DNA of 64,000 bases, taken from positions 22,080,427 through 22,144,426 of the forward strand of contig CM019713.1 of the NCBI GenBank assembly GCA_009760885.1. Direction: 5' to 3'. The stretch is from Achatina immaculata. Taxonomy: Eukaryota > Mollusca > Gastropoda > Stylommatophora > Achatinidae. The translations under genes and the position numbers were made by a program. Shown here in pieces: positions 31,966 through 43,825 of this stretch. The notes under the pieces were generated by a model, which searched no databases, was not told where the DNA came from, and saw nothing but the letters and a program-made list of their open reading frames with translations. The first letter of the stretch is position 1, and every line of letters begins with the position of its first letter.

Positions 31966-32387
31966 CAGAGACAAAATTGTGACATTTCAACATATGTCTT
32001 TATTGAAAAATGACGGCTTAAAAGAAGTAAGAAAGCCAGGACACATACTAAAAGCGAAAATAAAAAACAAAATAATAACTTTAAATAACTAAACAATGAG
32101 CAATGGCTCAAATAATGAAAACTTGTTATTTTTGTAGAAATCTTGCTCTAAAATGTTTAGAAAGCCAGTCAGAGCTTACACTTTTCACACCTGTAGCCAT
32201 GTTATCAGCGATAGTTCTGAGCTTGCCAAAATCATTCAGAATTTAAATTTAAAAAATAAATAAATAAATAAACATGACTTACTTAAAATATTCCATCTCT
32301 TTTGTTACCAAATTCACACAACTTTTTGATAAAAGCATTCGCCGTGCTTTTATATGAAAATGATATGATTTAGCTTGAATTACGTGA

Positions 32388-32530
32388 CATGGTACCTATA
32401 TTTATCTTTAAATATAGTTTCAACTTTCACCTATATTTATCTTGAAATATAGTTTCAGCTTTCACCTATATTTACCTTGAAATATAGTTTCAGCTTTCAC
32501 CTATATTTACCTTGAAATATAGTTTCAACT
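32388..32530. repeat. Minisatellite, about 35 bp unit, 4 copies
   Basis: Core GAAATATAGTTTCAGCTTTC. Runs directly into the next array. The preceding 31966-32387 is AT-rich and featureless. Confidence 0.9.
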
Positions 32531-33043
32531 TTAGTAAGACTGAGAACTCTCTTTTCTTGGCAAGACTTTAGTAAGACTGAGAACTCTCTTTTCTTGGCAA
32601 GACTTTAGTAAGACTGAGAACTCTCTTTTCTTGGCAAGACTTTAGTAAGACTGAGAACTCTCTTTTCTTGGCAAGACTTTAGTAAGACTGAGAACTCTCT
32701 TTTCTTGGCAAGACTTTAGTAAGACTGAGAACTCTCTTTTCTTGGCAAGACTTTAGTAAGACTGAGAACTCTCTTTTCTTGGCAAGACTTTAGTAAGACT
32801 GAGAACTCTTTTCTTGGCAAGACTTTAGTAAGACTGAGAACTCTTTTCTTGGCAAGACTTTAGTAAGACTGAGAACTCTCTTTTCTTGGCAAGACTTTAG
32901 TAAGACTGAGAACTCTCTTTTCTTGGCAAGACTTTAGTAAGACTGAGAACTCTCTTTTCTTGGCAAGACTTTAGTAAGACTGAGAACTCTCTTTTCTTGG
33001 CAAGACTTTAGTAAGACTGAGAACTCTCTTTTCTTGGCAAGAC
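32529..33043. repeat. Minisatellite, 37 bp unit, 14 copies
   Basis: Core TTTAGTAAGACTGAGAACTC, with two 35 bp units near 32800-32860. Confidence 0.97.
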
Positions 33044-34020
33044 CAGTTTTAGTTCAACATGATTTTAAGAAATAGTGTGTTCGTTCTTTCTTTTCGTCTT
33101 CTTTATCATCTCCATGATTAACTGGTTTTCTGATATTTGAGTGATGTGGCTAATTTAATAGCATCAGAAAAATTTAAAGAAAAAAAAAGACTATTATTCT
33201 ACTCTGGACCTACAGCGAGCAGTTAGGAACCGAAGCCGACAAAAAATGTGGATTTATTTGTGTCAAAAGAGCTTGTGATTTCCAAGTTTTTATTTAGGTC
33301 ACATCACATTTTGTTGGCAGGTATTTAAAAATAACAAAAGCAAAAAAAAAAAAAAATCTAATGGCCACGAATAAGACGCGACAGGGTTATACAGATGGAA
33401 GGGGAAAAAAGCACCACGAGGTGAACTGGAAAGCAGATATGGAAATATTTCTAAAAGATGGAACTAGACCTTTGTTGTGGACAAAACTGTGAAGTACAAT
33501 TCATCTTCTGCAGTGTAGAGAAGGTTACTTTACAAAGAGCAAACACAAAAGTAAATAAAAAGCATTTGTATGACGTCACTGGTAACTATAGAGATGGCAG
33601 GAGAATGACAGTTGCAGTACAGTTTTTCTCTGGCACAATTTTACACACAACTGAACCCTGTTCCAATCGATACAGAGAAAGAATGTCCTCATCGTTTATA
33701 ACGAAGCCTTTATAAAGCGGGTTGTTATTGTTATTTTTTCTCTCAGTTTGTCATTTCTAGTGGTTCACAAAAATAAATTGTTCTTGAAATCCGTGTCGTT
33801 ATGACCTTTCAGTTAAAAGGCTATAACTGCAGCACCCAGAATTTGGGGCATGACTGTAAATGATTTATACAACTCTTGTAAGAACATTCTAGCATTTAGC
33901 ACACTCCTCGTCTTATACTAACAGATTTCATTCTACAAATAGAAAAAAAACTAACACACATACTGAAAAAAGGACATTAAAAACTAGCACATATACTAAA
34001 AGAAGGGCATAACTAGACCA
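33044..34020. other. Leader-intron sequence without recognised feature
   Basis: Nothing convincing. An 85-codon plus-strand frame (33458-33715) lacks any known domain, signal peptide or splice context. Confidence 0.5.
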
Positions 34021-34366
34021 GCAGTTACGTACAGCTTTAAATAACGTAGTAAAAGCTGATACGTACAGCTTTAAGTAACGTAGTAAAAGCTGATACGTAC
34101 AGGTTTAAGTAACGTAGTAAAAGCTGATACGTACAGGTTTAAGTAACGTAGTAAAAGCTGATACGTACAGCTTTAAGTAACGTAGTAAAAGCTGATACGT
34201 ACAGCTTTAAGTAACGTAGTAAAAGCTGATACGTACAGGTTTAAGTAACGTAGTAAAAGCTGATACGTACAGGTTTAAGTAACGTAGTAAAAGCTGATAC
34301 GTACAGGTTTAAGTAACGTAGTAAAAGCTGATACGTACAGCTTTAGGTAACGTAGTAAAAGCTGAT
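34021..34366. repeat. Minisatellite, 34 bp unit, 10 copies
   Basis: Core AAGTAACGTAGTAAAAGCTG, about 160 bp from the candidate leader exon donor. Confidence 0.97.
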
Positions 34367-34521
34367 GAGAAAACAGATTAATCTAATGATCTGACTGGCC
34401 GTCAAGGTCAAAGAGCAAAAGAAAGCAATTATTGAAAGAAATACTTTTAAAAGCTCATGCGGTATCCAATATTCACAAACAAATGGACGTTGATTTAAAC
34501 TAAATAACTCGATAAATTTAC

Positions 34522-34623
34522 CTGCAGTTATAGACAAGCTAATGATGTACCGTCAAGAACAAATCCTGTCTGACACGACAACGGAACCAAATCTCAGCTT
34601 GTCCGACCGGACAACAGGCGACT
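34522..34623 (-). other. Candidate 5' untranslated exon of the mucin gene
   Basis: The acceptor just before the mucin start codon requires an upstream leader exon. This 102-base stretch begins at a predicted initiator, has no ATG, and ends at a textbook donor, CTGCAG|GTAAAT. It would give a 6.0 kb leader intron (34521-28501). Link to the mucin is inferred from strand, position and lack of other candidates. Confidence 0.45.
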
Positions 34624-34650
34624 GACAGTGACATGGGAGTAACTTAAATA
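34620..34650 (-). promoter_or_regulatory. Candidate TATA/initiator core promoter
   Basis: On the minus strand TATTTAAG (34650-34643) stands 27 bases before the A of TCAGTC (34625-34620), a perfect match to the TCAKTY initiator. The spacing is right for a TATA-directed start at about 34623. No clear downstream promoter element is seen. Confidence 0.45.
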
Positions 34651-35404
34651 GCAGCTGTTTTTAACATCACTCAAGTTTGCTCTGATATTTCCTTCTGGGT
34701 GTCAGGGTTCACAGAATTAAGGTACCTTCTCACGTGACTTTACGATACGGGAAGTCTGCCCGTAGCCTTGGCTCTTAGTGTCGTTGTTACCCTGATAATG
34801 CTATTGAAATGTATCTTTGCTTTAACAGATAAGAGACATGGGCCCTTATGTGGGCACATTTAACAGATAAGAGACGTGGGCCTTTATGTGGACACATTTC
34901 GCAACTACGCTGGCGTTCCCCCACTTTAATTAAAAGAAAACTAGTTCTACCTGGGCTAGTTCTTTTATCGTCTATAAGCACTGAATGTTGCAGGTGTTAG
35001 TCATGCACATTTTGTCCAGATGCTTTATTTATTTCAACTAGAGTTGCTTACTTAACTTTGCTATCAATCATTATTTTGTATTATTTTTATAATAAAGCAA
35101 ACTGTATCGCACGGTTAACTTTCTTTACTGGCCAAAACAGAAGCTACAGGTTTGTTCCGGCCAGGTCACAACTTTGAACTGGGCTCTTGTGGAAACAATT
35201 TAAATCTTTCTCCATCCAAGAAATCCGCGAGCTGAAACGCCTGTCTTTTAAACAAATATATTGTAATATCTTATAGATGAATTATGGAACTTTTACAGCA
35301 CAGCCATAATCACAGCTGCAAAAGCAAGTGGTGGACTGCAACAAACAAATAGAAAAAGCATGAATATCGGAAAATACATGGAAATACGTACATAAAAGAC
35401 GAGC
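34651..35404. other. Region upstream of the candidate promoter
   Basis: Contains a 40 bp direct duplication (AACAGATAAGAGACATGGGC and AACAGATAAGAGACGTGGGC, 34825-34890). No other feature. Confidence 0.5.
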
Positions 35405-35660
35405 AGCCAAATTATTCATGTTGAAAGTAAAGAAAGATCTTGGAAAAGATCTAGCAAAAACAACATACAGAGAACTAGACAATAAAGTAAAAAGTTCAGT
35501 AAGAAGAGATAAGACAGAAAACATGGACAATATGGCGAAAGAAGCAGAGAAAGCGCAAAAACAGAACACAGCAGAACTCTGTACAACATACAAAAGGGGC
35601 TAACAGGTACTATTGCATACAAAGAAAGACCAATCTTTAGCAAAACTGGCACTCTATTAA
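35405..35660 (+). mobile_element. LINE ORF fragment (linker before RT)
   Basis: Translation VKKDLGKDLAKTTYRELDNK, VKSSVRRDKTENMDNMAKEA and EKAQKQNTAELCTTYKRG resembles the basic, helical segment between endonuclease and RT in RTE-like LINEs (pattern V+.SVR+DK...D..A.EAE.A). Confidence 0.55.
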
Positions 35661-36784
35661 CATCAAGTTAAGGTTCCAAGGTCTGTTATAGTCGGAGGTG
35701 GGGTGGGGGATACACTCTCCACTCCATTTAAATGTCTCCAAAGCGTGCGTCTCAAATAGCCTCAGACAGTCCAAGTCCAGCTCCTGGCCTTCTCGTGGCG
35801 GAACTGTTTAAACTGACAGGATAAAGGGCGAAAGGAGAATATCTAGCTCCTGAAAACAAAACCCTTCGGGTAGATGAGAGTCTTGGTTGGTAGCTCATCT
35901 AGGAGAAGGAAAACTCTGATTTAAAACCCGCTACTGGCGAGGTTCTCCAGCTGCTGTGCATGGGGTGAAACTCCTCCCGGCCAATGAAGAAAAATTTCGA
36001 TTGGGTTGCCGCGCGGCGCCGTCGTGTAAAAGGTGAATAAACAGATTAAGTGAAGTAACCAGTAGTCTCGAGGTCAGGGGTACTCAAATCACGGTACTTC
36101 TGCTCTAGAGGCCGGCCACGTCCTACATACACCAGTACTGGTGAATTATGCCTAAACTGCCTTAACCCAGGGGTGAAACTTGATGACTACTCATGTCACG
36201 GTACCTCCGCTCTAGAGGTCGGTCACGTCCTAAATATGCACATACTAGGATAATACGCCTAAACCGGCTTAACCCAGTGTGAAACTTACTAGCTGCGAGG
36301 ATTCGTCCTCCTGGACAAAAGCTCCGTCCCGGTCACAACTAGGAAGGGTAGCGGCCACGACCACAAAATGCTGAAGTCGGAGACACTGGACCAGTGCAGT
36401 CTAGATAGGCAACCACTTCTCACCCGACGTGGATTTATGCGTATCCTAATCACGCTGAGGTTTTCCGGTGAGAAAGTCCAACGCTGGACTGGATGGGCAA
36501 CCACCTCTCACCCGGCAGGAATATACTGATATCTAGAACACGTCGAGGTTTTATAGTGAGAAGGTCTAACTCTAGATTAAACTGGTGCAACGAAAACCAC
36601 AGTGTCACGTAATCCCGCTTCTGCGACCCACCAAGAATACAGGCCCAAGCCCCGTGATACTCTGGACATCTTGTGGTCCTCTCGGAGATCTCTTGTGGTC
36701 CTATCAAGGACCACAGGAGTAAATTCAGTAGGATCACGGGGCGGTTTTGGTGGTAGAAGCGAACGAAGAAGAAGAAGAACATCA
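35661..36784. other. GC-richer region with duplicated hairpin units
   Basis: Unlike its surroundings it is not AT-rich. It holds a tandem duplication of about 107 bp (36080-36290, around GCTCTAGAGGYCGGYCACGT) and two copies of an 85-90 bp unit, each with paired arms (36416-36424 with 36467-36476; 36503-36512 with 36555-36565). It may be the 5' part of a transposon that abuts the LINE at 36785. No coding function recognised. Confidence 0.5.
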
Positions 36785-36907
36785 AGTAAGACCAAAAGCA
36801 AATATGTGCCGAACACTTCCAAGAAATACTTAATCGACCACACCCAAAAGAATTGATAGACCTTGAAACTGACTTACCAATCTCACAACAAAATGTCAAC
36901 CTAGATA

Positions 36908-37155
36908 AAATTCATTCATTCATTTGCGTGTCCCTTGTGGAACTTTGCCTCCCTAACAGCGCTCCTGTAGGCCTCTCGGTTGTGAGCAAGATGCCTTGCT
37001 GTTGATGCATCCATTTCAGATCATCAACGATGTCTTGCAGCCATCTTCGCCTTGGTCTTCCTCTCTTTCTTGTTCCCATTATGTACCCGTCCAAGACGGT
37101 CTTCTCTAGATTATCATGACGTTTAATGTATCCAAAATATTTAAGTTTTCTCTGA
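36908..37155 (-). mobile_element. LINE 3' tail nested in the LINE
   Basis: On the minus strand MGTRKRGRPRRRWLQDIVDD and HQQQGILLTTERPTGALLGR, ending in (ATGA)n. The same family as 20004-21012 and 30522-30770. The sister LINE at about 4300 lacks it. Confidence 0.8.
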
Positions 37156-37507
37156 ATTTACATTGAACAAAATTGAAACAGGAGTGAATCTAATGGCTAA
37201 CAACAAAGCTGCAGGAGAAGATGAAACAACACCCGAAATATTACAAGCTATTAGCAGTGACGACATGAGCCAACTACAGAGAATGTTTAATACAGTTTGG
37301 AAAGAAGAAAAGATCCCTTCTAAATGAAAAAAGAAAAGGAATCATTGTTAAAATACAAAAAAAAAAGGCAACCTTAGTGACTGCAATAATTGGAGAGAAG
37401 TAACTTTACTATCAGTTGTGTCAAAAGTATTTTGCAAGGTCATTCAAAATAGAATTAAAGATATTGTGGATATTTCAATGAGAGAAGAACAAGAAGGATT
37501 TCGAAAA

Positions 37508-37660
37508 GGGAAAAGTTTTTTTGTTTTTTTTTTTAATGCCCGCATGGGCTCGCTAGATAATTTTACCACGTGTGTGGTGAGGGTTTGTAGATTAAAATCT
37601 ACTTAGCATGGGTGGAAGGATCACCTTATTGATCATGGTGCCTTCCGTGCCAGGTAAAAG
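37508..37660 (-). mobile_element. SINE-like insert in the LINE
   Basis: 137 bp (37516-37652) absent from the sister LINE at about 6010. It begins with a T-run (the A tail of a minus-strand element) and is flanked by an 8 bp target duplication (GGGAAAAG and GGTAAAAG) with one mismatch. No tRNA boxes are clear. Confidence 0.7.
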
Positions 37661-38548
37661 TTGTCTCGATCAGATCTTTACTCTAAGAATAATACTTGAA
37701 GACCATATTGAAAAGCAGAAACCATTAATCCTGAACTTCATAGTCTTTAAAAAGGGATTTGATGGACTACATAGAGATTCATTGTGGAGAATTTTAAGAC
37801 TATATGGAATACTATCTAAGATTGTCAACATCAGTAATGATCTCTACAATGGATATGTTTGTGCAGTCAAGACAGAAGAAGGGACGAGCGAATGGTTCCA
37901 GATTGAAACAGATGTGAAAAATGATGTATATTATCTCCCTTGCTTTTTGGAATTGCCATAGACTTCATAATTTTAAAAATGTTGCAAAGGTAAAACAAGC
38001 ATTGATTGGGTACATGAAACACAATTAGAAGATATAGATTTTGCAAATGGCATAACTCTTATCAGTGGCAATGTGAATTTGATGCAAGAAAAAACAAAAC
38101 AGATAGGCTGTCTTCAATGGCTAGAAAAATAGGACTTGAAATTAACAAGGACAAAAATAAAAATAACGAAACCTCCCATTTATCAAGAAGGAAAAATATG
38201 CGTAGAAGGAATAGTTGTTGAAGAAGTACACCAAACTGCATACTTCGGCAGCTACATAGACCAGGATGGTGACACTAGAAAGAAAGTTAGAACTAGAATT
38301 ACAAAACTAGTATTGACCTCAAGAACCTTGAGAACATATTGCACTCAAATGTTATAAGCACAAAAACCAAGTTAAGATTATTCAGTTCAAATGTAATATC
38401 CACCCTCATTTATGCATGTGAAAGCTGGAAAACAACTGAAGAAATAGACAACAAATTAGCCTCTTTTGAAAACAAATACCTAAAGAAAATATTCGGTATA
38501 AAATGGAACGAATTCAATAACAACGCAAAGATAAGACAGATACTTTTC

Positions 38549-39005
38549 AGTATTGAAGGTTGTCTGTGTTTGTCTTCTTGCTCGTGTACCCTTCGTTATT
38601 CTTATGGTTGTTTGTGTTTGTGTTGTCTTCTTATTCATGTACCCTTCGTTATTCTTATGGCTGTTTGTGTTTGTGTTGTCTTCTTATTCATGTACCCTTC
38701 GTTATTCTTATGGCTGTTTGTGTTTGTCTTGTTTTCTTGCTCGTGTACCCTTCGTTATTCTTATGGCTGTTTGTGTTTGTCTTGTTTTCTTATTCATGTA
38801 CCCTTCGTTATTCTTATGGCTGTTTGTGTTTGTCTTGTTTTCTTATTCATGTACCCTTCGTTATTCTTATGGTTGTTTGTGTTTGTCTTGTTTTCTTATT
38901 CATGTACCCTTCGTTATTCTTATGGCTGTTTGTGTTTGTGTTGTCTTCTTATTCATGTACCCTTCGTTATTCTTATGGTTGTTTATGTTTGTGTTGTCTG
39001 ACTGT
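38549..39005. repeat. Minisatellite, 53 bp unit, 8 copies
   Basis: Core GTACCCTTCGTTATTCTTAT. Three plus frames stay open by chance, giving repetitive hydrophobic peptides that I do not annotate. Confidence 0.97.
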
Positions 39006-39254
39006 TGTCTGTGTGTATGATGTGCACAATTATTTTCACGTGTTCATACTATTACACTATGCTTGTTACACTATGTAGCTACTGCATTAACTTTCAGTTA
39101 TAAGTTCTTCCCGTGCCCTTCTTTCAGTCATAAATCCTCACCATGTCATAGGGCATATAATGCAGTCTCACTCACTCACTCACTCACTCACTCACACAAA
39201 ATCTTATCTATTCATGACTGTCGCTTTGTCTTTCGCTTCAGAGCTTTGTCCGTA

Positions 39255-40265
39255 GTTTTCTCTCATATGACCATTCTCTATGTGACCATTCTCTATGTGA
39301 CCATTCTCTATGTGACCACTCTCTATGTGACCATTCTCTGTGTGACAACTCTCTATGTGACCACTCTCTATGTGACCACTCTCTATGTGACCACTCTCTA
39401 TGTGACAATTCTCTATGTGACCACTCTCTATGTGACCCTTCTCTATGTGACCACTCTCTATGTGACCATTCTCGATGTGACCATTCTCTATGTGACCACT
39501 CTCTATGTGACCATTCTCTATGTGACCATTCTCTATGTGACCACTCTCTATGTGACAATTCTCTATGTGACAACTCTCTATTTGACCACTCTCTATGTGG
39601 TAACTCTCTATGTGACCATTCTCTGTGTGACCACTCTCTATGTGACCACTCTCTATGTGACCACTCTCTATGTGACAACTCTCTTTGTGTGACAACTCTC
39701 TATGTGATCATTCTCTGTGTGACAACTCTCTATGTGACCATTCTCTATGTGACCACTCTCTATGTGACAACTCTCTATGTGACCATTCTCTGTGTGACCA
39801 CTCTCTATGTGACAACTCTCTTTGTGTGACAACTCTCTATGTGATCATTCTCTGTGTGACGACTCTCTATGTGACAACTCTCTATGTGACCACTTTTTAT
39901 GTGACCATTCTCTATGTGACAACTCTCTATGTGACCATTCTCTGTGTGACCACTTTCTATGTGACCATTCTCTGTGTGAAACTCTCTATGTGACCACTTT
40001 CTATGTGACCACTCTCTATGTGACAACTCTCTATATGACCACTCTCTATGTGACAACTCTCTATGTGACCATTCTCTGTGTGATCACTCTCTATGTGACC
40101 ATTCTCGATGTGACCACTCTCTATGTGACAATTCTCTATGTGACCACTCTCTATGTGACCATTGTCTATGTGACCACTCTCTATGTGACCATTCTCTATG
40201 TGACCACTCACTATATGACCACTCTCTATGTGACCACTCTCTATGTGACCACTATCCATGTGACC
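39255..40265. repeat. Minisatellite, 15 bp unit, about 67 copies
   Basis: Core CTCTATGTGACCATT with C/A/T variation at a few sites. Both strands show long repetitive frames because 15 is divisible by three. Confidence 0.97.
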
Positions 40266-40762
40266 TTGGACCTGCCAGTTCTGTGTCTAACTTGGAGTTA
40301 GTCGATGTTCCACAAAGTCGACTACTTTAAACATGTGACTAATTTTACTTCATTTTAAACATCGTGTTTATGTGTTGTAAGTTTCCATTTTCTTTTGTTC
40401 CTGATTCTCGTAATTATTTTTTTCTACAGCTTTATGCTGGAAACTGCCAGTTTTTCATGTTTCTAGTAAGATGAAGTTGATAGTTGGCTGGTTGATTTCT
40501 CTGTAGCTGACAACTTACTTCTTGGTAGCTGGTGGTTATACTGAACAAGGTCGAGAGTGGGCAACGACAGCTTTCTGAACTTCCAGGAGCAGATCCAAGG
40601 AATGAGATGCTTTACCAAAGGAATTTCTTACTGCCGATGTTAGGCTGACATAGCACAAACAAAAATACTTCGTGAATGGGTCTTGACCAGCAATGACTCA
40701 CAACCGTGTTTACATCTTTTCTTTCAGGTCAACTACCGATTTGCAACTGAAAATAACTCACG
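40266..40762. other. Unique sequence
   Basis: No feature recognised. Confidence 0.5.
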
Positions 40763-41118
40763 CGCACATTTTGTTCTATATTCTCTTCACCTTTTTCTCA
40801 CGTACACATGTTTGTTCTATATTCTCTTCACCTTTTTCTCACGTACACATGTTTGTTCTATATTCTCTTCACCTTTTTCTTATGCACACATGTTTGTTGT
40901 ATGTTCTCTTCACCTTTTCTCACGCATACATGTTTGTTCTATATTCTCTTCACCTTTTCTCACGTACACATGTTTGTTCTATATTCTCTTCACCTTTTTC
41001 TCACGTACGCATGTTTATTCTATATTCTCTTCACCTTTTCTTACGTACACATGTTTGTTCTGTGTTCTCTTCACCTTTTCTCAGGTACACATGTTTGTTC
41101 TATATTCCCTTCACTTTC
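40763..41118. repeat. Minisatellite, 40-41 bp unit, 9 copies
   Basis: Core TTTGTTCTATATTCTCTTCA. Confidence 0.96.
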
Positions 41119-41439
41119 TCTCTTCATAAAGAATAAGCCACAGTTTGTAACTGTAACGAGTCAGCTCAAACCGTTCTGATGTCTGTTCTGACGGTGATCA
41201 TGGAATCCTGTGTGAAGGTTCCTTGAAGATAAGGCCACTGTTATCTCAGCACAGTCACGTGCTTCGTGTGTTCTCTGTTCTATTTCTCTCTCCCTCTCTC
41301 CCTCCACTGATTACACACACACAAACAATCAGAACAAAGGATAATCTTAGACTTCATACACAATATAGACAAGTGGAACAAATTATAATATTAGAAACAG
41401 TAAAGTAACAGTGCCCGATTTTGTATGGAGAAAAAAAAA

Positions 41440-41580
41440 TCACAAACAAAGCACTTTCAGACATGAGAGGAAGAAAACAGAACTACCTGGGACTTGAACC
41501 ATGGAATCTGGTATGACGAGCAGCCGTCTAGTCACGAGAGAACAGCGCATCAACCAACTTACCCATCTAGCATTGCACTT
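41440..41580 (-). mobile_element. tRNA-derived SINE head
   Basis: Minus strand has a box A-like GGGTAAGTTGGTTGATGCGC (41564-41545) and a box B GGTTCAAGTCC (41500-41490), 45 bases apart, as in a tRNA gene with mutated stems. A T-rich tail follows toward 41440. A functional tRNA is unlikely, since acceptor arms do not pair well. Confidence 0.6.
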
Positions 41581-41954
41581 GATGGCTAACCCGTCAATGC
41601 CAGTCTGATCAAAAATCGTGACACTCTGAAAGGAACGAGGCCACGACACAGAAATTCTGTCACTTAGATTCAGTCTCTTGCATGTACCAAACTTGAGATA
41701 CAAACATACGCATGTCTCCTGGAAATATTTAGAGCATTCTGGACAACAATAACAACAAATAAACAAACACTTTTTACAAAAAGGTAGGCCCAGTGTATGA
41801 TTTTCGATACACAATTATTTTTACTCATCTTATTTTCTGCTCCTCTCGTTGCTATCAACTTTCCTCACTCTGTCTATCTTCTTATAAGACTGAACAATAC
41901 GTCTTTGTTTACCTTTGTTACCAGCACTGGCCTGTAAGATTGCTTTTTCTCTAG

Positions 41955-42495
41955 CACAGTTCCTCTGTAATCTTTCCTGTTTCTCCACCATAATCCCTAT
42001 GCAATCTTTGCTGTTTCTCCACCACAATTCTTCTGTCTGTAATCTTTGCTGTTTCTCCACCACAATCCCTCTGTCTGTAATCTTTGCTGTTTCTCCACCA
42101 CAATCCCTCTGTCTGTAATCTTTGCTGTTTCTCCACCACAATCCCTCTATCTGTAATCTTTGCTGTTTCTCCACCACAATCCCTCTATCTGTAATCTTTG
42201 CTGTGTCTCAACCACAATCCCTCTATCTGTAATCTTTGCTGTTTCTCCACCACAATCTCTCTATCTGTAATCTTTGCTGTTTCTCCACCACAATCCATCT
42301 GTCTGTAATCTTTGCTGTTTCTCCACCACAATCCCTCTGTCTGTAATCTTTGCTGTTTCTCCACCACAATCCCTCTATCTGTAATCTTTGCTGTTTCTCC
42401 ACCACAATCCCTCTGTCTGTAATCTTTGCTGTTTCTCCACCACAATCCCTCTGTCTGTAATCTTTGCTGTTTCTCCACCACAATCCCTCTGTAAT
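41955..42495. repeat. Minisatellite, 40 bp unit, 13 copies
   Basis: Core TGTAATCTTTGCTGTTTCTC. Confidence 0.97.
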
Positions 42496-42825
42496 CCTTC
42501 TTGATCAGATAATTTTCTGTTATCTCTGACTCAAATCTAGCAATCAAATCTAGCAATCAAATCTAGCTTTGAAATTCTTGATTGCATGGACTCACTATGA
42601 ACGTTAAGCTGGTGAGTAAAGCTGCACAATCTTGGTTTACCTTTAATCTTAACTGCGATTTGAAAAAAAAAACAAACTCCAGGTATTTCTGCGGGGCCAC
42701 TGTTATAGTAAAAGATCCGCCGCATGTTGCTCGCTGGCCGGCGTTTGCCCAGGCTTGGTAAAGAAGGAAATATAATGGATCGTTAGAAGGAATTCTCACA
42801 TCATATACTTTACTTGGGTTAGTTA
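42496..42825. other. Unique sequence
   Basis: A short triple AATCTAGC direct repeat at 42535-42568; otherwise nothing. Confidence 0.5.
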
Positions 42826-43170
42826 CAGACAGACAGATAACCAGACAGACATGCAGTCAAGACAAACACAGACGAGTAGTCAAGCAGACATAGATTTACA
42901 GTCAAACAGACAGATAACAGACAGGTATTCAAGCAGACAAACTGACGGGTCAGGCTGTCAGACAGCTAGGCACGGCAGATAAGACATTCAAGCAGACAGA
43001 CAAGTGATCAAAGCAGACAGACAAGTGATCAAAGCAGACAGACAAGTGATCAAGCTGACAAACAAGTTGTCAAGATATAGATAATCAGGCAGACAGATAG
43101 GTAGACAAAAAGACAGGCAGGAGACAGGCAGTTGAACAGACACATATATAGACAGACAAACAGACAGGTA
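42826..43170. repeat. Degenerate ACAGACAG-rich tract
   Basis: Irregular GACAGA repeats, an old and decayed simple array. Confidence 0.85.
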
Positions 43171-43289
43171 GATTTACACACTGGTAAAGTTTTGCTCCAC
43201 AAGTTAATTTTTAGCACTAATAAAGTGCAGCATGCAAATACTAACAAAATGCAACATGCAACTGTTATCTCTTACTTCCTGGTACCCGC

Positions 43290-43730
43290 TGTAAGGGCCC
43301 AGTACTTCATGGAACACAGACTCCACCTTCTCCTTGTACTGTAGTCTAGGCCCACTACTTCATGGAACACAGACTCCACCTTCTCCTTGTACTGTAGTCT
43401 GGGCCCACTACTTCATGGAACACAGACTCCACCTTCTCCTTGTACTGTAGTCTGGGCCCAGTACTTCATGGAGCACAGACTCCACCTTCTCCTTGTACTG
43501 TAGTCTGGGCCCAGTACTTCATGGAGCACAGACTCCACCTTCTCCTTGTACTGTAGTCTGGGCCCAGTACTTCATGGAACACAGACTCCACCTTCTCCTT
43601 GTACTGTAGTCTGGGCCCAGTACTTCATGGAACAAAGACTCCACCTTCTCCTTGTACTGTAGTCTGGGCCCACTACTTCATGGAGCACAGATTTCACCTT
43701 CTCTTTGTACTGTAGTCTGGGCCCAAGAAA
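43290..43730. repeat. Minisatellite, 53 bp unit, 8 copies
   Basis: Core CAGACTCCACCTTCTCCTTG. Runs into a tRNA-like element on the right. Confidence 0.97.
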
Positions 43731-43739
43731 AATTATCCG

Positions 43740-43825
43740 AGTCTTGAGGGGGACTCGATCTGCGAACACCATTACTTGCACAGCTACCACGACCTTCAGC
43801 ATGTCTAACACAACTGATCCACTCT
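43740..43825 (-). mobile_element. tRNA-like sequence, probably a SINE head
   Basis: Minus strand: box A-like TGGATCAGTTGTGTTAGACA (43822-43803) and box B-like AGATCGAGTCCCC (43761-43749). The body is about the length of a tRNA. The acceptor stem is not clearly paired, so I call it SINE or pseudo-tRNA. Confidence 0.5.

Larger units (their letters stand above)
36785..38548 (+). mobile_element. RTE-like LINE, second copy, with two nested insertions
   Basis: Sister of the LINE at 4175-7190 and truncated at nearly the same 5' point. It reads NLMANNKAAGEDETTPEILQ, the uninterrupted Helitron target site (37283|37284), LLSVVSKVFCKVIQNRIKDI, SCLDQIFTLRIILEDHIEKQ, and YACESWKTTEEIDNKLASFE. It is interrupted by a minus-strand LINE tail (about 36908-37152) and a SINE-like insert (37516-37652), and its 3' end is lost at a minisatellite from 38549. 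Stops and frame changes abound, and the catalytic box is degraded (FANGI). Confidence 0.85.

Noticed and set aside
33458..33715. 85-codon plus-strand frame
   Set aside because: No recognisable motif, no compositional sign of coding, and no neighbouring exons.
38339..39078. Three overlapping plus frames with hydrophobic repeats resembling a membrane protein
   Set aside because: A 53 bp minisatellite that starts inside a LINE; the frames simply interchange.
39063..40301. Long frames on both strands (repeated YVTTL, SHREW, ESGHI)
   Set aside because: Consequence of a 15 bp repeat without stops. Several frames are open at once, which argues against coding.
40683..41179. Three overlapping hydrophobic frames
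   Set aside because: 40-41 bp minisatellite; repeated ILFTF/SRTHVC strings with no unique domain.
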